Assembly: GCA_002327305.1 (NCBI GenBank)
Contig: DCUZ01000068.1
Coordinates: 15,163-61,069 of the forward strand
Source: Holophagales bacterium UBA2201
GTDB taxonomy: Bacteria; Acidobacteriota; Thermoanaerobaculia; UBA2201
Direction of reading: 5' to 3'
Length of the DNA: 45,907 nucleotides
Part shown: piece after piece, positions 14,722 through 22,080 of the stretch
How positions within the stretch are numbered: position 1 is the stretch's first letter
Layout: each line of letters opens with the position of its first letter
Made by a program: the position numbers and the translations under genes
The notes under the pieces: model-generated
Told to the model about the DNA's origin: nothing
What the model saw: only the letters and a program-made list of their open reading frames with translations
The model's database searches: none

Positions 14722-16131
14722 GCGGAGCGGCAGAGCCATTACGAATTCCTCCCCCCCAGGCGAGCGGGGAGAGAGGACCAGCGTCCCTCCATGCCGCTCG
14801 GCCGCGGCCCGGGCGATGGCCAGCCCCAGGCCGTTGCCGCCCGGGCGCGTCGTGTGGAACCGGCTGAAGATCTTCTCCCGGTCCGCCTCCGGGACGCCGG
14901 GTCCGGTGTCGGCGACGGCGATGGCGACCCCGTCCCCTTCCGGGAGCATCGTCACCCGAACGATCCCCCCGCCGTGGGTGAAGTGGACGGCGTTGTCGAG
15001 GAGGTTCTCGAGGGCCTTCTCCAGCAGGTCGGGGATGCCCCCGAAGGGGAGCGGTCCCTCCGGGACTTCCACCACCAGCGCGACCCCCTTGGCTTTCGCG
15101 GCAGGGGCGAGCCGTTCCGCTGTCTGCCGGACCAGGGCGGCGAGGTCGAAGGTTTCGTGCCCGCCCGCCCCGGGGTCCTCGGCCCGGGCCAGCAGCAACA
15201 GACGGTTGAGGAGATCGTTCATCCGGTCGGCGTCCTGACGGATGTTGGCCAGGAACCGAGCCCGCGCTTGTGGGTCGGCATCCTTCAGTTCCTCCAGGAT
15301 GTCCACCGAGCCGCGGATGGAGGTGAGCGGGGTCTTGAACCGGTGGGCCAGGTCCAGGGCCAGGCGGCGCGTTCCGGCCAGGTGTTCCCGCAGGCGCTCC
15401 TTCATCGCCTGGAAAGCGCGGGAGAGGGCCCCGATCTCGCTGTGCCGCCCCAGATCGAGGGAGACGTCCCAATTCCCCGCTGCCACCGCCTCCGAGCGCC
15501 GCACCAGGGCCCCGATGGGCTGGGTGACCGACCAGGTCAGAAGGGCCGTCACGATCAAGGCCAGGGCGCCGGTGGCGAGGAAGATCCATCGGGCCAGGGC
15601 CTTGAACGACCTCAGGGCATCCATGACGCGGGTGGTGGGTTGGGAGAGGCACACGGCCGCCGCCACGGCGCTCCCGGATCGGACGGGGAGGGCGATGTGG
15701 AGGAGCATCCTGCCGCCGCCGGGCTCCAGGCGCGCCTGGGCGCCGTAGCCCCCTTCGAGGGCGGCGCGCACCTCCCGTCCTGCCCAAAAGGCCGGCGGGG
15801 CCGGACGCTCGCGATAGGCCGCGGGTTCATCCACTTTCGAGTCGGCGACGAGGAGGCCCCCGGCCGTGATCACGCGGATGCGGGGGACGGACCACCGTTC
15901 TTCCATCCGGTCGAACAGGTCCCGCGCCTTCGCGGGATCGAACGGCCGGCCCGGTTCAGGGGCGATGGCCGCCGCGACGGCCCGCCCCTGGTGGATCATC
16001 CCATCTTCCAACAACGCGAGGAGGTGCCGCTCGTAGGTGCGGGCGGCGCGCAGGGCGAAGTAGGGGACGGACAGGATGAGAATATTGGCGAAGAGGACGC
16101 GCAGCCAGAGGCGGCGGTGGAAGGGGACCAC
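14707..16131 (-). CDS. creC: CreC-like sensor histidine kinase
   Basis: A 474-residue membrane kinase: helix 1 at about 10-28, a periplasmic sensor to about 175, helix 2 at 182-200, HAMP to about 250, a dimerisation helix with H263, and an ATPase domain with the N box (LENLLDNAVHF), G1 (DTGPGVP), F box and G2 (GNGLGLAIA). The phospho-acceptor motif reads LAHRFKTPL: the residue after His is Arg, where HisKA kinases nearly always have Glu or Asp. The gene follows the response regulator by 3 bp, and a CreD-like gene lies downstream, so CreC is the likely counterpart. Its stop lies in a heptad array. Confidence 0.88.
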   Translation of the reverse strand: MVPFHRRLWLRVLFANILILSVPYFALRAARTYERHLLALLEDGMIHQGRAVAAAIAPEPGRPFDPAKARDLFDRMEERWSVPRIRVITAGGLLVADSKVDEPAAYRERPAPPAFWAGREVRAALEGGYGAQARLEPGGGRMLLHIALPVRSGSAVAAAVCLSQPTTRVMDALRSFKALARWIFLATGALALIVTALLTWSVTQPIGALVRRSEAVAAGNWDVSLDLGRHSEIGALSRAFQAMKERLREHLAGTRRLALDLAHRFKTPLTSIRGSVDILEELKDADPQARARFLANIRQDADRMNDLLNRLLLLARAEDPGAGGHETFDLAALVRQTAERLAPAAKAKGVALVVEVPEGPLPFGGIPDLLEKALENLLDNAVHFTHGGGIVRVTMLPEGDGVAIAVADTGPGVPEADREKIFSRFHTTRPGGNGLGLAIARAAAERHGGTLVLSPRSPGGEEFVMALPLRSVQS

Positions 16132-16134
16132 GGC

Positions 16135-16827
16135 TTACCCGCTCCGAAGCCGGTACCCCATGCCGTAGACGGTTTCGATGGGGTCGGCCTCGGGGCCGTG
16201 GGCCTTCAATTTGGCCCGGATCCGCTTGATGTGGGTGTCCACGCTCCGGTCGGAGGCCTCCAGGTCGTCGGGATCGAGGGCGTTGAGCAGGTCCTCGCGG
16301 GACAGGAGCGCCTCCGGACGGGAGAGGAGGGCCTTGAGGATGTTGAACTCGGAGGGGGTGAGGCGGAGAGGCGCTCCGTCCCAGGCCGCCCGGAAGGCCC
16401 CCGCGTCGAGCGTGAGATTTTTCCAATGATAGCGGGGGCCGGCGGCGGGCGGGGCCGCGTCGAGGTCCACCCGCCTCAGGAGGGCCTTCACCCGGGCCAG
16501 CAGTTCCCGCTTGGCGAAGGGCTTGGCCACATAGTCGTCGGCCCCGGTCTCCAGCCCCAGCACCCGGTCCACCTCCTCGTCGCGGCAGGTGAGCATGAGG
16601 ATGGGGACGGCCGAAGCGGCCCGAAGGCGCCGGCACACCTCCAGGCCGTCCAGGCCGGGGAGGTTGAGGTCAAGGACCACCAGGTCGGCCGGATGGGCCA
16701 TGAAACGGCGGAGGGCCTCCTCCCCCGAGGCGCAGGCGGCCACGGCGTAGCCCTCTTTATCGAGGGAGAATTCCAGGACCTCGCGGATGTGTGCGTCGTC
16801 GTCCACGACGAGGATGGTGCGGGGCAC
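16135..16827 (-). CDS. creB: OmpR/CreB-type response regulator
   Basis: A 230-residue regulator. Receiver domain: acidic pair D9-D11, phospho-acceptor D53 in VVLDLNLPG, T80 and K102 in YVAKPF. C-terminal winged helix: LTPSEFNILKALLS, then SVDTHIKRIRAKL and YGMGYRLRSG, the DNA-binding wing. It works with the kinase encoded 3 bp downstream. The GTG at 16827 is the natural start. Another GTG at 16857 would add ten residues unlike the family. A TACAAT (-10-like, plus strand 16834-16839) ends 6 nt before this GTG, which implies a leaderless mRNA. Confidence 0.93.
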   Translation of the reverse strand: MPRTILVVDDDAHIREVLEFSLDKEGYAVAACASGEEALRRFMAHPADLVVLDLNLPGLDGLEVCRRLRAASAVPILMLTCRDEEVDRVLGLETGADDYVAKPFAKRELLARVKALLRRVDLDAAPPAAGPRYHWKNLTLDAGAFRAAWDGAPLRLTPSEFNILKALLSRPEALLSREDLLNALDPDDLEASDRSVDTHIKRIRAKLKAHGPEADPIETVYGMGYRLRSG

Positions 16828-16863
16828 GGGACGATTGTAGCACGCGCATCCCCCCACCCGACC

Positions 16864-16891
16864 GGCAGCCGGCAGCCGGTAGCCGGTAGAC
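16864..16891. repeat. Heptad array (GGCAGCC/GGTAGCC)
   Basis: Units GGCAGCC, GGCAGCC, GGTAGCC, GGTAGAC in 7-bp register, 38 bp past the stop of methionine gamma-lyase and just upstream of the response-regulator gene. Confidence 0.75.
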
Positions 16892-16929
16892 GGGGAGTTT
16901 CAGCTTCTATCTGCGGACTACTCTTCCTA

Positions 16930-18120
16930 CTATGCCTTCGCCAGCGCCTGATCGAGGTCGGCGATAACGTCGGCCGGGTCCTCCAGCCCCACGCTCACCC
17001 TCAGCATCGCCAGGCCGATGCCCGCCTCGGCCAGTTCGTCGGGCTTGTAGGAGCAGTGGGTCATGGAGGCGGGGTGCTGGATAAGGGTTTCGACGTCGCC
17101 GAGGGAGACGGCCAGGGCGCACATTTCCACCGCGTTGGCCACGGCCTTGGCGGCCTCGAAGCCCCCCTTGACGTTGAAGGTGATGAGGGAGCCGGGAAGG
17201 AGCATCTGCTTCTTCACCAGGTCGCGGGCGGGAAAGCCGGGCAGGCCGGGGTAGGCGATCGATTCCACCATGGGGTGTCCGGCCAGGTGCTCGGCCACCA
17301 CCTGGGCGTTGGCGCAGTGGCGGTCCATCCGCAGGGGAAGGGTCTTGATCCCGCGCATGATGAGGAAGGCCTCGAAGGGGCCCAGGGTGGAGCCCGTCAT
17401 GTCCTTGATCCCCTCCGCGCGCACCTGGTCGATGAACGCCTTCGTCCCCGCGACGAAGCCGGCGATGACGTCGCCGTGGCCGTTGAGGAACTTGGTGGCG
17501 GAGTGGATGACGAAGTCCACGCCGAACTCCAGCGGACGCTGGAGGTAGGGGGTGCAAAAGGTGTTGTCCACCCCCACCATGACCTTGTGCCGGTGTCCGA
17601 TGGCGGCGAGGGCCTCGATATCGTAGACGGCCAGCGTGGGGTTGGCGGGGGATTCGAAATAGAGGAGTTTCGTGTTGGGACGGAAGGCCGCCTCCACGGC
17701 TTTCAGGTCGGAGCAGTCCACGAAGGTGGTCTCCACGCCGTATCGGTGCATGCAGTGCTTGAGGAGCGAATAGGTGCACCCGTAGAGGGTCTTGTCGGCC
17801 ACCACGTGGGTCCCCTGCCCGAGGAGGGTCCAGAACGCCGCGGCGATGGCCCCCATTCCGGAGGAGGCGCACACCGCCGCCTCGGCCCCCTCCATCATCG
17901 CCAGTTTCTCCTCGATGACGACATGGTTGGGGTTGCCCAGGCGGGTGTAAATGTACCCCTTCTCCTGGCCGGAGAAGCGGCGCCCCCCCTCCTCGGCGCT
18001 CTTGAAGACGAAGGTGGAGGTCTGGTAGATGGGGACATTGAGCGATCCCGTGTGGGGATCGGGGTGGCTTCCGAAGTGGATGATGCGCGTGGCGAGGCGC
18101 ATTTTGTCGTGCAGGCTCAT
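16930..18120 (-). CDS. megL: Methionine gamma-lyase (Cys/Met-metabolism PLP enzyme)
   Basis: A 396-residue PLP enzyme of the gamma-family that splits methionine into methanethiol, 2-oxobutyrate and ammonia. The PLP Lys is in HSATKFLNGHGD (K210), D185 in VDNTF contacts the ring nitrogen, and YTRLGNP (from Y58) and Y113 shape the active site. The Cys in LYGCT (C115) matches the residue characteristic of methionine gamma-lyases, which favours that function over cystathionine gamma-synthase. GAAGGAG lies about 6 nt before the ATG at 18120. An AT-rich stretch upstream (18135-18155) contains a TATACT on the minus strand and is the probable promoter. Confidence 0.88.
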   Translation of the reverse strand: MSLHDKMRLATRIIHFGSHPDPHTGSLNVPIYQTSTFVFKSAEEGGRRFSGQEKGYIYTRLGNPNHVVIEEKLAMMEGAEAAVCASSGMGAIAAAFWTLLGQGTHVVADKTLYGCTYSLLKHCMHRYGVETTFVDCSDLKAVEAAFRPNTKLLYFESPANPTLAVYDIEALAAIGHRHKVMVGVDNTFCTPYLQRPLEFGVDFVIHSATKFLNGHGDVIAGFVAGTKAFIDQVRAEGIKDMTGSTLGPFEAFLIMRGIKTLPLRMDRHCANAQVVAEHLAGHPMVESIAYPGLPGFPARDLVKKQMLLPGSLITFNVKGGFEAAKAVANAVEMCALAVSLGDVETLIQHPASMTHCSYKPDELAEAGIGLAMLRVSVGLEDPADVIADLDQALAKA

Positions 18121-18348
18121 ATTGTCTCCTTCGGGATAATAGTATATAAATGATAGCACAAAGAGGGTGCGGCAGGGCGGCGCGGAGGGCCGAAAGGGGC
18201 GGCCCCGTCCTCCTCCGCGAAGAGGTGCGGACCCACCGCCTTCGCGCCATTTCGCCACGCTCTCGGCCCCGGCCGCCCGGATGTCCCCGCCGGTGCCGAA
18301 GGGGCCCGACGGGAAGGGGCGCGGGGCGTCATGGGTTACAATATCGCC

Positions 18349-18396
18349 ATGGTGCACACCGTCTTCACCGGTTCGCCGGGGTCTGCCCCGTGCTGA
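18349..18396 (+). other. Possible 15-codon leader ORF before the TerB-like gene
   Basis: ATG at 18349, 15 codons (MVHTVFTGSPGSAPC), TGA overlapping the GTG start of the next gene. A TACAAT at 18337-18342 would place the transcript start at or next to this ATG. No ribosome-binding site is visible, so it could be leaderless, or chance. Confidence 0.3.
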
Positions 18397-18842
18397 ACCG
18401 CCTCAAGGCGTTGCTGGCGGGCCCCTCGGGCCCGGAGCCGCCCACGCCCGAATCGCGGGGCCGCCACGCCGTGGCGGCGCTGATGCTGGCCCTGGCGCGC
18501 AGCGACGACGATTACTCCTCCGCCGAGCGGGAGGCGGTCCGTCTCATTCTGGAGCGGGACCTGGAGGTGCCCTCGGACGAGGTGGACGGGTTGTTGGCGG
18601 AGGCCGATGAGGCCCGGGCCGCGAGTATCGACCTGTGGTCCTTCACCCATTCCGTCCGAGAGGAGTGGAACCGGGAGGAGCGGTTCGGCATCCTGGTGAT
18701 GCTGTGGCGCGTGGCGCTGGCCGACGGGCGCCTGGCCGGCCGGGAGGACCACCTGATGCACCGCCTGGGGGACCTCCTTGGGTTCTCCCAGCGGGAACTG
18801 ATCCGGGCGAAACAGGACGCCAAGGGGCCCCGGCCGCGCTGA
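18390..18842 (+). CDS. TerB-like (tellurite-resistance fold) protein
   Basis: A 150-residue, all-helical cytoplasmic protein. The segment AALMLALARSDDDYSSAEREAV (about 30-50), with acidic DDDY followed by SAERE, and the second repeat LWRVALADGRLAGREDHLMHRLGDLLG are the two helical halves of the TerB/co-chaperone DjlA-N fold, which binds metal through Asp/Glu. Function is unknown; standalone TerB proteins occur in many envelope contexts. The GTG at 18390 is the only sensible start in frame. The MFS gene starts 5 bp after its stop, so the two are one operon. Confidence 0.78.
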   Translation: MLNRLKALLAGPSGPEPPTPESRGRHAVAALMLALARSDDDYSSAEREAVRLILERDLEVPSDEVDGLLAEADEARAASIDLWSFTHSVREEWNREERFGILVMLWRVALADGRLAGREDHLMHRLGDLLGFSQRELIRAKQDAKGPRPR

Positions 18843-18847
18843 AAGCC

Positions 18848-20083
18848 ATGCCCTCCCCCCTTCCCAGGAGCCGCGCCGCACTGGCGTGGGCGCTTTACGA
18901 CTTCGGAAACTCCGCCTTCATCCTCCTCGTTTCGGGCGTGGCCTACCAGGTCTATTTCAAGACGGTCGTCTTCGCCCACGCCCCCGGCCGGGCCGACGCC
19001 GCCTGGGGGGGCGCCGTGGCCGGCTCGGTCCTGGGGGCCGCCCTTCTCGCCCCCTTTCTCGGGGCCCTGGCCGACCGCCACGGTCTGCGCAAGCCCCTCT
19101 TCACGGCCTTCACCCTCCTCGCGACCGCCGCCACCGCGGCGCTGGGACTGGCGGGGCCGGGACGGGTGGCTTGGGGGATCGGGTGCTTCGTCGCGGCCAA
19201 TTTCGCCTATACGCTGGCGCTGATGTTCTACGATGCCTACCTCAAGACGCTGGCGCAGGGGGGCGAGGCCGACCGCCTTTCCGGGTTCGGCTGGGGGTTG
19301 GGGTTTTTGGGAGGCATCGCCTGCTGGGCCCTGACCCTCCCGCTGTTCTCCGGCGACTCCCCCGCCTTCCGATGGGGATTTCCGGCGGTGGCCCTGTTCT
19401 ACCTGGCGTTCGCCGCCCCCGCCCTGTTCCTCCTCCCGGCCGACCCTCCACGCGGGCGTGACGGCGTCGCGCGGATGGCGTGGGACGCCCACCGGGAGCT
19501 GTGGAGCACCCTGCGCCGCTGGCGGGAGCACCGGCCGGTCTTCACCTTCCTCTTGGGGTTCTGGTGCGTGATGCAGGCGATCTCCACCGTCATCTACTTC
19601 ACCGCCAACACGCTGGCTTCCGGCTACGGTTTCTCCACCGGGCGCATTCTCCTCTTCACCGTCCTGGTCCAGGCCGTCGGATTTCCATCCACCTGGGGGA
19701 CGGGGGTCCTGGCCGCGCGCCTGGGACGCAAGCGGGTCCTGCTGGCGACGCTGGCGGCATGGGGCGTCGTGGTGGTCGGGATGGCGCTCCAGCCGTCCCC
19801 CGCGGCCCTGGCGGCGCTGGCGGCCCTGCTGGGCCTGGTCATCGGGTCCACCCAGGCGGTGGGGCGTTCCCTCCTCGCATCGCTCGTCGAGGCGGAGCGG
19901 GCGGGGGAGTTCTTCGGGCTCAACAGCCTCACGGGGAAGGCCGCGGCCACGGCGGGGGTCCTGCTCTTCGGCGCGGTCTCCTCGGCCACCGGCAGCCAGT
20001 CGGCGGCGTGGGCCCTTCTCCTGCCCTTCCTGGCCGCGGGGGCCCTCCTGCTGGCGAGGGTGCAGGAACCCGCCGCCCCTTGA
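18848..20083 (+). CDS. MFS permease, UMF1/Atg22-like
   Basis: A 411-residue inner-membrane transporter with about 12 hydrophobic helices. It opens with RAALAWALYDFGNSAF, the signature start of the UMF1 (Atg22-like) branch of the major facilitator superfamily, followed by the GALADRHGLRKP loop (MFS motif A) between helices 2 and 3 and a cytosolic centre around 200-215. The substrate is unknown; Atg22 exports amino acids from yeast vacuoles. It starts 5 bp after the TerB-like gene without a clear ribosome-binding site, as expected for coupled translation. Confidence 0.85.
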   Translation: MPSPLPRSRAALAWALYDFGNSAFILLVSGVAYQVYFKTVVFAHAPGRADAAWGGAVAGSVLGAALLAPFLGALADRHGLRKPLFTAFTLLATAATAALGLAGPGRVAWGIGCFVAANFAYTLALMFYDAYLKTLAQGGEADRLSGFGWGLGFLGGIACWALTLPLFSGDSPAFRWGFPAVALFYLAFAAPALFLLPADPPRGRDGVARMAWDAHRELWSTLRRWREHRPVFTFLLGFWCVMQAISTVIYFTANTLASGYGFSTGRILLFTVLVQAVGFPSTWGTGVLAARLGRKRVLLATLAAWGVVVVGMALQPSPAALAALAALLGLVIGSTQAVGRSLLASLVEAERAGEFFGLNSLTGKAAATAGVLLFGAVSSATGSQSAAWALLLPFLAAGALLLARVQEPAAP

Positions 20084-20108
20084 CCCCGGCGAATGGGGCG
20101 GCTATAAT
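20080..20108 (+). promoter_or_regulatory. Strong sigma-70-type promoter
   Basis: TTGACC (20080-20085), a 17-bp spacer and TATAAT (20103-20108), 27 bp before the start of the V4R-like gene. The -35 box overlaps the stop codon of the MFS gene. Confidence 0.8.
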
Positions 20109-20135
20109 CGCTGGAAGACATCTCTTCTAAGGTCA

Positions 20136-20834
20136 ATGATTGCCATGAATGATGCGAAAAAAAGCGAAGAAAAGCAACTGGGCGATTTCATCCGCGGGCG
20201 TCTCCTTTTCGTCGAGAAATTGTGTGAGGAGAAAAAGTTGGACAAGCGCGGGACCATGGACGCCATCCGCGATGAGGCCATGCGCCTGGCCGGGACCCCC
20301 GAGCGCAGGGAGTTCCTGGACCACCGGGTGTTCAAGGGGGTCATCCTCTCCACCTCCCTGCTCCCCGACTGGCTGGACAAGGTCCTCCTCGAGGCGATCA
20401 GCAACGTCCTGAAGGGGCGCGACGCCACCCTGTTCACCTCCTCCTCGGATGAATCGTGCATCCCCTTCGAGGCGGGCCGGTTCAACGCCCACCGGCAGGC
20501 CGACACCGTCTTCAGGATGCTCTACGCCGGGAAGGCCCCCGGGGACTGGCTGACCAAGAGTTTCCGCGTCCTCTACCAGAAATGCTACGGCGACGATGCC
20601 CTCAAGGGGCTCAAGATCGAACAGCGGTCGGAGCGCGAGATCCTGATCTCGATGGACAACCGTCACCTGGAAAAGGGAAGCCCCATGGACTGCTCCACCA
20701 TCCTGGGGTACCTCTACGGTTCGATGGAGAAACTGGGCGCCAAGGGGATCAAGATCAGGCACGTCCGCTGTTCCACCCTCACCGCCTCGCCCCACCCCGT
20801 CTGCGATTTCGTCGTCAGCTGGTCCGCCGCATAG
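20136..20834 (+). CDS. V4R/heme-NO-binding-fold-like protein
   Basis: A 232-residue soluble protein. The C-terminal part (about 145-230) follows the pattern of V4R/H-NOX-like small-molecule-binding domains: GYLYGSMEKLGAKGIKIRHVRC, then C-F-V-V-S-W at the end (ILGYLYG ... HVRCS ... PVCDFVVSW). The N-terminal 60 residues are charged and helical. It is transcribed alone from a near-consensus promoter, so it may be abundant. The first ATG (20136) and a second (20145) are both possible; AAGG at 20129 favours the first. No function can be assigned. Confidence 0.65.
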   Translation: MIAMNDAKKSEEKQLGDFIRGRLLFVEKLCEEKKLDKRGTMDAIRDEAMRLAGTPERREFLDHRVFKGVILSTSLLPDWLDKVLLEAISNVLKGRDATLFTSSSDESCIPFEAGRFNAHRQADTVFRMLYAGKAPGDWLTKSFRVLYQKCYGDDALKGLKIEQRSEREILISMDNRHLEKGSPMDCSTILGYLYGSMEKLGAKGIKIRHVRCSTLTASPHPVCDFVVSWSAA

Positions 20835-20843
20835 CGGCGAACC

Positions 20844-21050
20844 AGGCTGAAGGCTGAAGGCTGAAGGCGGAAGGCGGAAGGCTGAGGGCGGAAGGGCAGG
20901 AAGGCAGCGGGGCAGGAAGGCAGTTAGCAGCTGGTAGCTCGTAGCTGGTAGATAGTAGATGGTAGATGGGGGAGGACAGAAGCGGGAGGGGAGAGACGGG
21001 AGAGGAGAGAGGAGAGAGGGGAGACGGAATAGCGAGACGGGTGAGCGCAC
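20844..21050. repeat. Long heptad array with several unit types
   Basis: Starts 9 bp after a stop codon. Successive blocks in 7-bp phase: AGGCTGA x3, AGGCGGA x2, AGGCTGA, GGGCGGA; a duplicated GGCAGGAAGGCAG; TTAGCAG, CTGGTAG, CTCGTAG, CTGGTAG, ATAGTAG, ATGGTAG; then purine units such as GAGAGGA and GAGACGG to about 21040. Similar units in the opposite sense lie at 21605-21697, beyond the AT-rich gene. The interval 20835-21119 holds no gene. Confidence 0.8.
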
Positions 21051-21054
21051 AGGG

Positions 21055-21090
21055 GCTAGAAAAGCTAGACAAGCGAGAAAGGCGAGAAAT
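21055..21090. repeat. Tandem 9-bp array (four GCKAGAAAG-like units)
   Basis: GCTAGAAAA, GCTAGACAA, GCGAGAAAG, GCGAGAAAT in register. The last two units are identical to those that end the array at 2903-2956. Both arrays stand on the 3' side of an AT-rich membrane-protein gene. Confidence 0.8.
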
Positions 21091-21098
21091 TTTCAGGG

Positions 21099-21116
21099 GC
21101 GTATCGTGATGCGCCT
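21099..21116. terminator. Hairpin 3' of the AT-rich gene
   Basis: GGCGTATC-GT-GATGCGCC forms an 8-bp stem with one G-T pair, 3 bp beyond the minus-strand stop of the AT-rich gene. A short AAAATTT follows on the minus strand. It could terminate that gene. Confidence 0.35.
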
Positions 21117-21119
21117 CGT

Positions 21120-21536
21120 TTACTTTGGAGGGCGATGTCCTTCCTTGTTGCTGTTTAGGATGTCTTCGCTATCTTCAGTCAATGGATGTTTGGGCCACAA
21201 GGGCGCACATAATTTATGCGCAGCTATGAAACAAATGCTCAAGATTGCTGTCATTAATGTGAAGCGGATAATCGAAGCTATGGCGTTCGGGATCGGGATA
21301 TGAGCAATGATCCAAGATGACCCGAGCAGCAACGGAAAGCTTAGTGCATGAAGAACAGCGACTATGAGAGGGAAAAGCAACAATATAATGGCTGCGATAA
21401 TCAGGCGTTGTTGAATGCCTGAATGCTTAAGATTTTGTTCGTTATTTAATTCTTTGCTTCTAATCCAATGAGTTAGAGCCCATGATAAGTAAAATAGAAA
21501 TGAAACTGGGAATGAGAGAATTTCATATTTCTGCAT
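21120..21536 (-). CDS. Second small AT-rich hypothetical membrane protein
   Basis: A 138-residue protein with about four hydrophobic segments (8-25, 45-75, 80-100 and 95-112) and a polar C-terminal tail. I recognise no family. Composition and codons are far more AT-rich than the surroundings, as for the gene at 3335-3703. AAGGGA lies upstream of the ATG but at a long spacing, so translation is less certain. The gene sits between two arms of tandem repeats (20844-21090 and 21605-21697) and is likely an acquired cassette or a relic of one. Confidence 0.5.
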   Translation of the reverse strand: MQKYEILSFPVSFLFYLSWALTHWIRSKELNNEQNLKHSGIQQRLIIAAIILLLFPLIVAVLHALSFPLLLGSSWIIAHIPIPNAIASIIRFTLMTAILSICFIAAHKLCAPLWPKHPLTEDSEDILNSNKEGHRPPK

Positions 21537-21604
21537 TTCTTATCATGTCCCTTCGCTGGGCAGCCCATTTCCGTCCCTTTTCTCCCGTTTCTCTTCCCTA
21601 ACCC

Positions 21605-21697
21605 CCATCTACTATCAACCAACTACCATCTACGCTCTCCCGTCTCCCCTCTCTCGTCTCTCCCCCCCCGGCTTCCAGCTTCCGACTTCCGTCTTCC
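21605..21697. repeat. Heptad array, right arm of the AT-rich island
   Basis: CCATCTA, CTATCAA, CCAACTA, CCATCTA, CGCTCTC, CCGTCTC, CCCTCTC, TCGTCTC, TCCCCCC, then GGCTTCC, AGCTTCC, GACTTCC, GTCTTCC. Read on the other strand, the unit types (GGAAG, TAGATGG, GAGACGG) are those of the left arm. The array ends 1 bp from the stop of the STAS-like gene. Confidence 0.8.
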
Positions 21698-21698
21698 G

Positions 21699-22067
21699 CT
21701 ACTTGAACCCCAGGGCCTTCAGCGCCTCTTCCTTGGTGTCGTAGATGGAGGCCTGCTCGCCGGCCTTGGAGTAGGCGGTGCGGATGGACATGCGGGCGAA
21801 CGGGTCGGAGGCGAAGCGGGCGCAGCCCTTGATGTAGCGGGCCTGCAGGTCCTTGCCTTTGCGGCCGTAGGCGGCGATGGTCTTGGCGTGGATGCGCAGG
21901 CCGTTGATGTCGCTCACCAGGTAGAACTTGGGCGGGTGCTTGGCGCACTCCGCCTCGTTGAGGCGGAAGAACTCCTCCACATCCGCCTCCGTTTTGATCT
22001 CGAAGAGGTCCTCCGTGAAGAGGATGTTGCGCCGATCGTCGTAGGTGAACTTGATCTCGCCCGGCAT
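21699..22067 (-). CDS. SpoIIAA-like/STAS-fold small protein
   Basis: A 122-residue cytoplasmic protein. Alternating strands and helices (FTYDDRRNILFTEDLF, then FYLVSDINGLRI, AYGRKGKDL and SIRTAYSK) resemble the SpoIIAA-like/SEC14-STAS fold of many small bacterial proteins of unknown role. No conserved phospho-Ser motif is evident. The ATG at 22067 has AGGAAG upstream; the frame extends further only into the ferritin-like gene. It lies 13 bp after that gene and is probably co-transcribed. Confidence 0.6.
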   Translation of the reverse strand: MPGEIKFTYDDRRNILFTEDLFEIKTEADVEEFFRLNEAECAKHPPKFYLVSDINGLRIHAKTIAAYGRKGKDLQARYIKGCARFASDPFARMSIRTAYSKAGEQASIYDTKEEALKALGFK

Positions 22068-22080
22068 GGTCGTCGTCTTC

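Noticed and set aside
16828..16857. GTG 16857 as start of the response regulator
   Set aside because: It would add ten residues (Cys/Asn rich) before the canonical PRTILVVDDD start and overlap the -10-like TACAAT.
14791..18153. Very long plus-strand open frame (1120 codons) opposite the histidine kinase, regulator and methionine gamma-lyase
   Set aside because: It is the antisense shadow of three well-supported genes in high-GC sequence; composition (His, Gly, Val, Glu, Arg rich) has no family features.
20844..21090. Repeat arrays considered as a CRISPR array
   Set aside because: Units are 7 and 9 bp without unique spacers, and there are no cas genes.
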